DNA from: Pterobdella sp. o SKG-2022
Taxonomy: Eukaryota > Annelida > Clitellata > Hirudinida > Piscicolidae
NCBI GenBank assembly: GCA_964035795.1
Contig: OZ038320.1
Location: 30,132,875-30,196,874, forward strand
Reading direction: 5' to 3'
DNA length: 64,000 nucleotides
In this document: one piece after another, positions 52,601 through 61,847 of the stretch
Numbering within the stretch: position 1 is the stretch's first letter
Layout: each line of letters begins with the position of its first letter
Notes under the pieces: generated by a model
Databases searched by the model: none
Told to the model about the DNA's origin: nothing
The model's input: only the letters and a program-made list of their open reading frames with translations
Program-made: the position numbers and the translations under genes

Positions 52601-53279
52601 CATTGAAGCCGCTCTTCTCAATGCCTTGCTGATTCTTGCGGCCGGTATGTGCTTTGGCGTTTTACGTAGTTCTATCACCATTATCTCAGCATTGATAATT
52701 TTTTTGAAGATTAAAACCTAGGTTTAGCAACATATAAAGAATCTCAAAATGCAACCTTGCTTACTTGAAGTACAAAGATTTTTAAAGTCAAGTTTAAGTT
52801 ATGAAGTATAAAAAATTTCTTCAAACATCAATTAATAAATATTTGTATCTTGCATTTTTCGTCGAATGCAACCTTCCTTGTATCATTCAAAAAGCTCTAT
52901 CAAGTTATGTTTTAGTTTTAATCCAGAAACAAAATATATTCCCAGATTATCCAGGTCTTGAAAATCCTTCCAAAGTGAACGATCTGAGACAAAATATACT
53001 TATCCCTTTTCGAGCATACACCACGGGTACGTTTTGGCTGGAAGCCACGATCAAATCAAGAAAACATTGTTTTTATTTTAAATATTTATATTCGAAGTTA
53101 ATTAATTGAAAGTTTATTTTCATGCAGCTAAATTTGGAACTCCAAACAAACGACTTGAGGATATATTCACTCACGTGCCAGAAACTAGAAAGCTTGGGTA
53201 TTTACATTACCAAATGACCATGAAAACCTCTCTGAAAGCTGAAGAAGTGGAAAAGTGCAGTGAGTGGCAAGAATATTGA
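40672..53279 (+). CDS. Nuclear receptor with two tandem DNA-binding domains (2DBD-NR)
   Basis: Ligand-regulated transcription factor family. Exons: 40672-41271, 42017-42158, 43077-43382, 45192-45298, 47608-47749, 48174-50098, 50582-50740, 51643-51763, 52399-52644, 52895-53026, 53128-53279. All phases agree; total 1343 residues. A noncoding start of exon 1 may begin at 40649 after TTGCTTATAG; the ATG at 40672 sits in AAAATGG. DBD1 (179-246) has P-box CVPCKT, and DBD2 (364-432) has CEGCKK, followed by the usual AIKMGRPSKS extension. Both second-finger exons are exactly 142 nt in the same phases. A 642-residue Asn/Ser-rich hinge (433-1074) is one exon. The LBD (1075-1343) shows FTELPQADQATLIRLG and DYPGLENPSKVNDLRQN; a canonical AF-2 helix is not visible. 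Two-DBD receptors are established in flatworms. The end of exon 3 is less certain: a GTAAAG donor at 43179 would also keep phase. Confidence 0.85.
45880..46320 (-). mobile_element. Eroded LINE reverse-transcriptase fragment in a receptor intron
   Basis: Read on the minus strand, from about 46310 downward, the sequence gives GVHRGSVTRLLFFVFALKAL and later NLMVVGLKLDVVLDLGKY. These align with GVHQGSVLSPL and KLMVSGSNLNVLRKSGKY of the LINE at 15690-18935. Many stops interrupt the region and the YADD box is lost, so this is an older copy of the same or a close family. It lies in the intron between the two DBD2 exons, antisense to the gene. Confidence 0.6.
50436..50504. repeat. Perfect 18-bp inverted repeat
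   Basis: Arms 50436-50453 (AATTGACACAAAGCTTTT) and 50487-50504 are perfect reverse complements around a 33-base spacer, in the intron after the long hinge exon of the nuclear receptor. The core CAAAGCTTTT recalls the repeat family at 54728-54873, so it may be a small related foldback element. Confidence 0.7.
51778..51960. repeat. Imperfect (CAT/ATT)n low-complexity tract
   Basis: A stretch of CATCAT, ATTATT and CATCAC triplets in the intron after the LBD exon ending at 51763. It is noncoding and holds no feature beyond the simple repeat. Confidence 0.7.
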
Positions 53280-53311
53280 AAAAATGATCACATTAAATGA
53301 CTGAAATATGA

Positions 53312-53317
53312 AATAAA
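53312..53317 (+). promoter_or_regulatory. Candidate polyadenylation signal of the nuclear receptor
   Basis: AATAAA begins 33 bases after the receptor's stop codon. Position and match are as expected for a short 3' UTR, though this hexamer is common by chance in AT-rich DNA. Confidence 0.4.
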
Positions 53318-54474
53318 TGAGCTTTGAATGTCTACAAGTTTTCGCTTTGTCGATTGTGTCAAATTATAAAAGATCATGAGCCAGGTGTAGTTGCAATGAG
53401 CATTCGTTTTGTGGTTATTCAGTAACATTGTGCATTTAGTTATTCACTAATTGAAATTTTTTTTCAGAATTTTTCTTCAAAACTTTTTTCTTATACATTG
53501 TATCATATTTACCTCGATGAAAGTTGCTAAAAACTACATCTTTGTTATTGAACACTCGGTGATAAGAATTTAAATTTTTATACTTGAATGAATTTTCTCT
53601 GTTTTAATTTTAATGATTCTTTAAAAATTATTTTATCCAAATTTATTTTTGAATATTTTTTTAATCATGTAAATATACAAGTTTTTTATGAATCTTCATG
53701 AATTAGTCCAGTTGTTGATCAAATTTAATTATTAATTTTATAATATTTGTATTTATCAAAAATCTATTAATCACTTATTTCATATAGCTGATAGCTCAAA
53801 ATTTCACAAAGATGTTGGAAAATATTCACATGTCGACGATGAAATTATTTTTTGTATCTAGACGGCAATTATATTAAGTGATGATTATTTGTCAGAAAGG
53901 ATACAAAATCTAATGTGGAAAAAAAAGCGATAGTGGTATTCCTTCTCAAAATTTGAATGTCTCCGAGTGCACCATTAAATCCCGGTTTAGGTTTTTGCCC
54001 AGTTATCTTGACATCTTTTAATATTTTTCCATTTTATACCTGTGATTCAAATCTTTTAAAAAAATTTTTTATTGGTAATGTTCGGGTATTTTTATTTTTG
54101 TAAAGTGGATTTGGGCTGGGGCGTTATAGCCATATGTTTAGTTCATTGTAATTTTACCTCGAATACATTTAGATACATACTATCTATTGTTTATTGTGTC
54201 AATCGCGTTTTAGTATAATATTTCTGGTGTGTGGAAAATACACAAATATAAGAATCGAGTATACAATTTGGAATTTTATTTTGAAATTTTAAAAATAAAT
54301 TTGAATAATTGTAAATAAAAAATTATTTTTGTTTCAATGTAATTCATTTTTATGATTTAAGAATTTTTGATTTGAAAAAAATTAATTCTTGAGTTTTAGT
54401 TCAAGATGTATACCAAAACAACAATGGTGATGATGATGAAACAAATGGGAAAAAATTGAATTTAACTAAAACGA
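53318..54474. other. Spacer between convergent nuclear receptor and STX18 genes
   Basis: AT-rich sequence with no open frame of note. The two genes converge here, so it should hold both 3' UTRs. Confidence 0.5.
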
Positions 54475-57211
54475 CTATATATTATACCAATCAAGAAAAA
54501 GTAACGAAAACGTAGATACAAGAATAAAAAACAATATCCAGACTCGAAATCCCGCATTGTTTTGCATGGCCTGTAAAATAGTTATAGAATTTCATCAAAA
54601 ATGGTTTTAAACAAGCTTCAAATTGAAAGGAATTATTTAAGTGAGACTGACATAGATTTTGCAATATAAGTTTTGGTTACTTTTCTGTCAAAGAAATAAA
54701 TATTAGTAAAAAAACTGCAAGGTATTACTGCAAATTAGTTGAACGCTAAAAGTAATTTTATTAAGTACAAAGCTTTTCTTTAACAAAATAACATTATCAC
54801 TTGATAATGTTACTTTGTTAAAGAAAAGCTTTGTACTTAATAAAATTACTTTTAGCGTTCAACTAATTTGCAGTATTTACTTTGGCTAAAGAAGATTATT
54901 ATGCAAGGTATAAGTTATTTAAAATTTTTTAAACCTAATTTATTAAAATATTCTACGAAATAAATTATTGAATTTTATTTGATACTCAAACATTAGTAAA
55001 TTACTCCAAAAAACGTAAAATTTTTAAGCTTATTGAGAAGACTGGATTTCCAATATCCACTTTTTAAAGAGCCTACTTTATTATTAAGTAAGTCGACCAT
55101 TCGATCATCCCTATCTGGGGTTTCGGTTGGGCAATTAATTGGTTCCACAGGGCGCTACTCCATGTGATTAAGAGCCTTAAAAATGCTATATAATTACAAA
55201 AAACACTGATTCAATATATTTTACTCTTGTTTATGAATCCGTTTATGAAGACCGTACAAAATGAAATATATTGAGAGTGCTTCTTCACTATTATACTCAT
55301 TGATGTTACATCAATGAGTGAAAGCTTGTACATTTCCACAAGTGCTCATTAACTTTAAAATAAAAGAGTATTGTGCTTTAACCATGATAAAAATCAATTC
55401 CTATACAAGAGAAAACTTGTTCGATAAGAAATCAAACCACTCAAACATGAGCCATTTTTTACCATAAAATTTAACCATAATGTAAGGAAATTAAACAAAT
55501 AAGAAGAATAATAGATTTACATATAAAGAAACATCTTAAATTTACTTATAATATTTGAAAATTTTTACGTCGATTTATGGAAGAATTTTAGTAAATTTAT
55601 TGAGCAAAATAAATAGCTATAATTTTCGATAAGTTTAGCCTTATCATGAAACATTAGCAAAAAAAAGTTATTTAATAACTAGTTACTGAACAACTTTTTT
55701 TTGCTAATTTTTATCATAAAGAGAATAAAATTTTGAACCTTTCTTAGTTGGTCATTAGCTTCTTTGATATTTTCTGAACTACCAACCAAAACTTCAGCTA
55801 TCCTGTCTATATCTTTGTCTTGCTCCAAGACTTTCTCAGTGAACAATTCCTGTAACTTTGAAATCTCTACAACTTTCCCTTCTATTATCCTCACCTTAGA
55901 TGATGAATATGAAGGTTATTATTCATTAATTTTTGATTTAATTGATATCTTTAAGAATTAAGATCTATTTCAGCAAAATTATCTATTTGACTGATGTATA
56001 TTGATAAATTATTTTGAACTTATGATAAAAATGAGTTGATTGATAAATTGGAACCAAGAGCTAGGAAATAAGAATCAATTGCGTATTTTTTCTGAAATAT
56101 ATAAAAATCTTACAGCAGACAAATAAAACTTATACAATAAAAATATATATAAACAAAAAAATAATCATTTACCTCATCAACCATAGTACTCATAGAATCG
56201 AACAGCTCTTCATTCTCGCTCATCAACATCTGCATTTTTTCTGCATTCATCTCATCATTTTTTGTTTTCTCAGATGTATTTAATAGGTGGAAATTTTTTA
56301 TATTCTCATCTTTTTTGATTTCTCCCGACTCTTTTTGTGGTATTCGCTGTGCTGTACTTTCTTTTTTTATTTCTGGTTGGTCACTTTGATCGACTATTTG
56401 AATTGAAAAATTTATTGATAATTTAAATTTATGTACAGCTTAAGAATGTAACTAAAACACAATAAAAAAAGAAGTAAAGAGACTAATGTAAGTTTTTTAT
56501 CATGAAATTTTAACTAAAGATTTCATCATTATTTAACATGGTTTCTACACTAATTTAGGTTGGTGAAGCTTTAAAGATAAAATATTAGAACTTACATTTA
56601 TTCAAAGGTTTAGCAGGTAAAACAGAAAGTTCGGGCTGTAAACGAGCTATTCTATTTTTATCAATGATCCTTTTCATTCTGATAGCTTTTTGTTGACTAT
56701 AAATCTTACATACACTTAAAAGGTACTTGTTAATTATTTCCAAAATACATGCTTTATTTTCTCTTGATTGCCTTGTAGAAACCTTTGAGCCAACTTGCAT
56801 GGTAAGTTCATTGATAGCATCCTTACATTTTTTCATAAAAGCTTCTGCTTCAGCATCTACTTTTTTACATTCGTGGTCTGTCATTGTGATTTGCACCATA
56901 CCTAAATATGCTGCATCATTCAAATAGTCTTTTTTGATTTCATAGAGATATTCTTTCAATTTTGTTATCATTGACACCTAAATTTTAAAAATACATTCAT
57001 GCAAATTGTAAAAGAAGTAAACATTAGTTACATAAAAAATAAAATTTATATCACTTACTACATTCTTAGCAGCTAAAGAAAATTCGCTTTTGTAAGACGT
57101 TTTTAAAATAGATTTATCAATTTGTTTTTCAGACTGAGAATTTACTAATGCTTTTTCTTTTGCTTTGAGAGTTTTTATCGTAGCTTTGAACAAAGTAGTT
57201 ATATCGGCCAT
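54475..57211 (-). CDS. STX18: Syntaxin 18, ER Qa-SNARE
   Basis: Qa-SNARE of the endoplasmic reticulum, used in Golgi-to-ER retrograde fusion with the NRZ tether in other animals. Exons: 57211-57059, 56977-56596, 56393-56173, 55894-55739, 54570-54475. Phases agree and the sum is 335 residues, the same length as I recall for human STX18. The N-terminus [14 protein letters not shown] is the family signature. The N-terminal helical domain includes [14 protein letters not shown]. The SNARE motif spans exons 3-4: [17 protein letters not shown], then [14 protein letters not shown] with the zero-layer Gln, then [11 protein letters not shown]. The short last exon encodes [12 protein letters not shown] and a membrane anchor ending in FLDWYNI. 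Exon 5 follows the good acceptor CTATTTTACAG. The donor after exon 4 (AAG then GTTCAA) is weak. Intron 4 contains a large hairpin-forming inverted repeat. Confidence 0.95.
54728..54873. repeat. 72-bp near-perfect inverted repeat (foldback element)
   Basis: Arms 54728-54799 and 54802-54873 are reverse complements with one mismatch that I can see, separated by two bases. The arm carries TTATTAAGTACAAAGCTTTT. Right-arm-like single copies lie at 58386-58456 and 59918-60010, and the copy at 59918 also shares the flank CAGTATTTACTTTGGCTAAA. The hairpin therefore looks like two copies of one repeat joined head to head. It lies in STX18 intron 4. Confidence 0.9.
55639..55720. repeat. Imperfect 33-bp inverted repeat
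   Basis: Left arm from 55639 (CCTTATCATGAAACATTAGC) and right arm to 55720 pair over about 33 bases with a few mismatches, centred on TTAGCAAAAAAAAGTT, around a short loop. Also in STX18 intron 4, next to exon 4. Confidence 0.65.
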
Positions 57212-57760
57212 TAGTGCAATATAATCTAAACTAGAGAAAAAATTACATCAGCTACGTCGTTTAGAATGAACGATAATAATTATTTAAAAATGAAGCAACA
57301 ATGATAAAACATACACAAAGTATTTATAGAACAAAATGAAGCTTTTGCTAAAAATATCATACATTCTTAAATGAAGTTATGTTTCGTCGATTTTTTTCAT
57401 GAATTTAAAATTTATTATAACTATTTAGTTCATTAGACGAATCTTTTTTAAACAAATTGAGCTTAACCCCAACTACACTTCGTTTTTATGACCAAGTGTA
57501 CCTCTACTTGATAATGCAAGCTCATCTTACGGAAAGCTTCTTGTAATAAAATAAACTCCTAAAAGCGTTTTCATTTGAATATTTTATGAATAAAGTAATA
57601 AACTATGAACAATTAATTAAACACAATGTCTTTTAAGGTTATTATGCTCGAAAATTTTTTTTGATAAGAAATCAATTTTTGGTGGCTAAAAATCTATTGA
57701 ATAATGTTTTAGAAATATAATATGATACACCATTATAACTTTCAGCTCACCACCACCACC

Positions 57761-57941
57761 TGCATTGTATTGTAATGCGGTATTTATAAAGCGCTTTTCC
57801 TTATAGATCAAAGCGCTTGTTACAATTTTATTGTAGCGTAAACATACTGTGGAACAGGTGCTAATTGTCGGCCCACGCGGGATTGAAACCCGTAACTTTA
57901 GATAATTAGTCTAATGCTCAACCATTGAGCTATAGGAGCCG
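57761..57941 (-). mobile_element. tRNA-derived SINE, longest copy
   Basis: Minus-strand element. The head has CTATAGCTCAATGG and the anticodon arm TTAGA-CTAATTA-TCTAA (AAT loop), followed by a B-box relative (GGTTTCAATCCCG, one base longer). The tail CACCTGTTCCACAGTATG leads to a 3' segment with AAGCGCTTTGATCTATAAGG and AAAGCGCTTTATAAATACCG. This 3' part is shared with 14343-14510 and defines the full-length form. Confidence 0.8.
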
Positions 57942-58385
57942 ACTTTTCCTCAACTTAGCAACGTCAAAGTTACGCGTGAGACTCGTGTGTAGAACGTATT
58001 TTATTCATAAAACCAACAAACCACTGTTTCGCTACCCATGCATTTAAGTTTAGAATCTAATTTAAATTCTCTTCACAGTTATTTTTTTATTTTTTTTATT
58101 CTCAATTAAATTATTGTGTAAAAATATCTTTTTACTGATTTTATTTAACATTTCATTTTAAATTCTTCTATAAATAGTATATTAATTATGAGAAATTATT
58201 TTCAATCCAATAATATGAAATTGTGACTCAACTAAAATTTTTGAAAAAGTTTCTCTTTTGACCAAGCAGCATTTTGTAATAAATATTTTATCATCATAAA
58301 ACCATAAAGTGATGAAGTTATAATACAAAGGTTTTCACATGCTTATAAAGATTTTCGATTCATATTTAAAGTAACATTATCAAGA

Positions 58386-58456
58386 ACGTACTTGATAAGG
58401 TTACTTTTTTAACGAAAAGCTTTGTACTTAATAAAACTACCTTTTGTGTAATTTGC
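58386..58456 (+). repeat. Partial copy of the foldback repeat
   Basis: AAAAGCTTTGTACTTAATAA and a following AATTTGCAGTAAT match the right arm of the hairpin at 54728-54873, with substitutions and a deletion. Confidence 0.6.
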
Positions 58457-58737
58457 AGTAATACATCTTGGTATTTCATATTAAAAATGCTATTTGTATC
58501 GATAATAGTGTATTGCATTTTCGAAGTATATTTGAAAATCTAAATTTCTCATTGTGCTCATCAACGTGATCACTCAAGCAAATCCATAGATAGATGTGTA
58601 ATGTATAACTATTATTCATTTGAGAACAAATCAAGATTCTTTTCATTCTTCAAAAAACAACACTAGTGATTTGTATTTTCATATAAAACAAAAGTAACCG
58701 AAACTTAAATGTCAAAATAATAACAAAACTGCACTGT

Positions 58738-59029
58738 TATATACATGATGTACTGCCAACACAGCAGCGGTCAAACTGTCCATCAGCACACCTCTGTATA
58801 TTGAACAGCTTGGCGCCTCCATCCACCTGGCTCATCCCTGATTTCTTTATACAAGCGCCACTACTGCGGCAATAGCAACTACAACAACAACTACGGGTAT
58901 TAAAACAGCCAGTACTATTTTGCGGACCTTATTCAGAGCCTTGAAAGCTCTTTTTTTATATAAGTTCATCCTAGATGGCTGGGAGGATATTCCAGGACCG
59001 ACTTTATTATTTTTCTTAAGAATACTCAT
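58738..59029 (-). CDS. Small membrane-anchor ORF with an adjoining Cys-rich frame
   Basis: I do not recognise this gene. From the ATG at 59029 a 60-codon frame reads a basic N-terminus (KKRAFKALNKVRK) and then a hydrophobic span (IVLAVLIPVVVVVVAIAAVV), ending at TAA 58847. Overlapping and continuing in another frame to 58738 is a cysteine-rich reading (SGACIKKSGM, QRCADGQFDRCCVG) that looks like a secreted CC-type module. A signal anchor followed by such a module would make sense as one protein if a one-base indel near the GTT repeats, or an unseen intron, joined the frames. The weak donor GTATAT near 58742 could lead to further exons. A lone small membrane protein is also possible. Confidence 0.35.
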
Positions 59030-59524
59030 GATGAAACTAGTCGAGTGACTCCATTATTTAGCATTTTTTTGGTTTTTTTTATTTTTTTTCGAGTTCTAAA
59101 AAAAAATAAAACTCTAAATACATTGAATGACTGGAAATATATAAACTAATTCATAACCAGAAAAGTTGAAAGATAAAAATTACAACAATTTTTACGCCAC
59201 CTTCTAAAACATAAAACATTTATTCGTTTTTTTTAATTACAGAATTTTTTTCAATTCAAGTTTTAAACCTAAAAAATTTTCAAGATACAGTCATTTTAAA
59301 CTTCGGCAGTTTCCAAACCTTCACTATAATATATAATGAAGGGTAGGTCTGTAATTTCTTTCATTATAAAATATTTTTCTCATTATTATTTCCATCACGC
59401 CACGAAGTTTTTCGTAATTCAAGCTCACATTGCCGTATATATATGCAAAGTATGACTGATTCATAACGCCTAAAATGCTAATAATGAAGAAAAAACATAA
59501 CGTTAAAATCTTATCTTTTGACTA

Positions 59525-59690
59525 CAGTAAACCTCGCTTATGTCGGATTCGTATAAGTCGGAAATTCGTTTATCTCGGACTAAGTTTATTGAACGTTTAA
59601 ATGACTATTAATTTAAATTAAAAATCTGCTCATAAGTCGGATTCTACAAGTCGGATTTTCGCCTTTATCGGACAAAATTCATTAGTACAT
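59525..59690. mobile_element. Pogo/Tigger-like terminal fragment
   Basis: Begins with CAGTAAACCTCGCTTATGTC after TA, the usual target dinucleotide of Tc1/mariner-type elements; CAGTA-CCTCGxTTA ends are known from pogo/Tigger elements. Subterminal direct repeats carrying AAGTCGGA lie at about 59539-59583 and 59630-59677. The opposite terminal repeat is not seen, so this is a solo end or a badly decayed MITE. Confidence 0.6.
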
Positions 59691-59917
59691 TTACGTTGAT
59701 TCCTGTGCATTTAACCCTGCTTAAATCGCACGTTTGAAAATTTCAGTTTTTTTAATTTTTTTTCCCAAAATTTATTTATTCAACATTTTCAATTTTTTCT
59801 TTTTTTTTATCCAATTTGAAAAAAAAATTTTTAATTTCGTGACTTTTTGTTCTATGCTATGGCTGCTTGGCGGCGCTTATTCAAGACTTGTTTAAAATAT
59901 CAGTGTTAACATTACAA

Positions 59918-60010
59918 TGTTACTTTGTTAACGAAAAGCTTTGTACTTGATAAAATTACTTTTAGTGTTCAAATAGTTTGCAGTATTTACTTTGGCTAAA
60001 GAAGATTATC
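59918..60010 (+). repeat. Copy of the foldback repeat with flank
   Basis: AATGTTACTTTGTTAACGAA through AAGCTTTGTACTTGATAA to GCAGTATTTACTTTGGC matches 54805-54900, including about 25 bases beyond the hairpin arm. This shows the repeat unit is longer than the arm. Confidence 0.75.
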
Positions 60011-60533
60011 ATAGTTTTTGATTTTCATCACTATATTTTTCATAATGTTCCATGTTAGTTAAACTTAGAAAAAATTACAGCTCATTTTCAATAAATATTT
60101 TAAAAAATTTTTGAGTTCAATTCTCCGAAAATGCCCGCGATGTAGGAAATTTTATTTTTTCAATGTAATATTTACAACAAATCATAAAGATAATATTACT
60201 TGTAAGTTTCAAATAATTCAGTTCAATCGTTTTTCCACAAAAGTTTTTGGTATAATAAAGCTTGACGTGTGCTCTTCATTATATGCAAATAAAGAAAACT
60301 ATTTATTAACATAAAGAAAAATTAAATAATGCATATCAGTGCAGTGGTTTGTTGGCTTTATAAAATAACTTCTACAAACGAGCTTCGCTCAAGGTTTTAT
60401 ACTTTAACATATCAAGTACAATTTATCATGAGTTGCAACTTCATGAAATAATATTTTTTACAAAAAACATTTTATTTCTTATTAAAAAATTTCAAAATTT
60501 GAATAATATTATATTTCTAAGTTTTTAAATATA

Positions 60534-60733
60534 NNNNNNNNNNNNNNNNNNNNNNNNNNNNNNNNNNNNNNNNNNNNNNNNNNNNNNNNNNNNNNNNNNN
60601 NNNNNNNNNNNNNNNNNNNNNNNNNNNNNNNNNNNNNNNNNNNNNNNNNNNNNNNNNNNNNNNNNNNNNNNNNNNNNNNNNNNNNNNNNNNNNNNNNNNN
60701 NNNNNNNNNNNNNNNNNNNNNNNNNNNNNNNNN
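60534..60733. other. Assembly gap (200 N)
   Basis: Two hundred undetermined bases, flanked on both sides by AT dinucleotide repeats (ATATA before, ATATATATATATAT after), so an AT microsatellite probably broke the assembly. Frames spanning it are meaningless. Confidence 0.99.
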
Positions 60734-61847
60734 ATATATATATATATTCAAAAATCATAAATTGAAGCAATAAACACAACTTTTTATATATTCACGAAGC
60801 TTTTCTATTTCCACCAGGTTTCCTGATAATGATCTTCGTAATTATTTGAACTCAAGTAATCTGAACTTGCGCACTAGCATGCGTAAAAAGAGGGCGCTTA
60901 CTTCACAACTGTTTCCATAATACCTTTTTTTACATAAAAGAACCTTCAACAGTTCACATAAATGCTTTATGAAAGGTATTAAAACTTGAATTCAATCAAT
61001 TAATTTTGTATATGATTATTAATTATATATTAAAACTCTAAAATATTTGGTTCACCTTAACTATGGGTATTTTTTAAATTTTAGCATTGTCATTGTTGTT
61101 AAAAGTGCAAAAAGTCTTTACGACAAAACTTGAAAAAATCAATACTGTACTCATTTTGTCGCCCAGGTATATAGAGATAAGACTGCTTTTCCCAATTAAC
61201 AATATGGTGGTCTTAGATAATCCAAAATAAATTGTTATAACTACAGTACTTTATCAAAATTAGTTAATAGTTTTAAAGAGCTTTTGATATCCAATAAAAG
61301 TTCATTATTTAAAAATTTTTGACTTCAAGTCTATTTATAAATTATAAAGCGATAAGTGTGCCTCTCACAGAACAAAAAGTTACTATCGACTATAGACTGG
61401 TTGAAAAATTAAATAAAATACATAAATTACTAAATTGATTTAGTTTTTAAATAATTTTGTTCACTCAATTTTCACTTCTTGAGCTGAAGCTGTTTTTTCC
61501 GAAGATGCTAATATTCGTTTGATCAGTGATCTTATGACAAGAACACACTATGAAAGTCTATTAAATTTTGCATTCGTTTTTTCAAAAAATTATTTTAAAA
61601 ACAAAAATTAAATATTGCAGACACTTAATGAGCACATCGAACTCAAATAATATATTATCTTATAAAAAACCAATCTGCTTATCAATTTTTAAAAAAATTT
61701 TATGTAGTTTGTAAAAATTTCCTTAGTAAAAGTTTAATGCATATCTTTCACAAAATCCACCTTTAAGCATATACACATGTTCGTACAAACCTACTTAAGC
61801 TTTCATGAAGTTCATAGAATGCGAAAATATTTTTGAAATAAATAACT
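60734..61847. other. Region upstream of the armadillo-type gene
   Basis: AT-rich, no gene supported. The 5' UTR and promoter of the gene starting at 61848 should lie here; no motif is recognisable. Confidence 0.5.

Larger units (their letters stand above)
57212..58737. other. Spacer upstream of STX18 with repeats
   Basis: No gene is supported. It contains one long SINE (57761-57941) and a partial copy of the foldback repeat (58386-58456). The STX18 promoter would lie just above 57211; no defined element is recognised. Confidence 0.45.

Noticed and set aside
60509..60779. ORFs spanning the gap
   Set aside because: They consist of undetermined bases.
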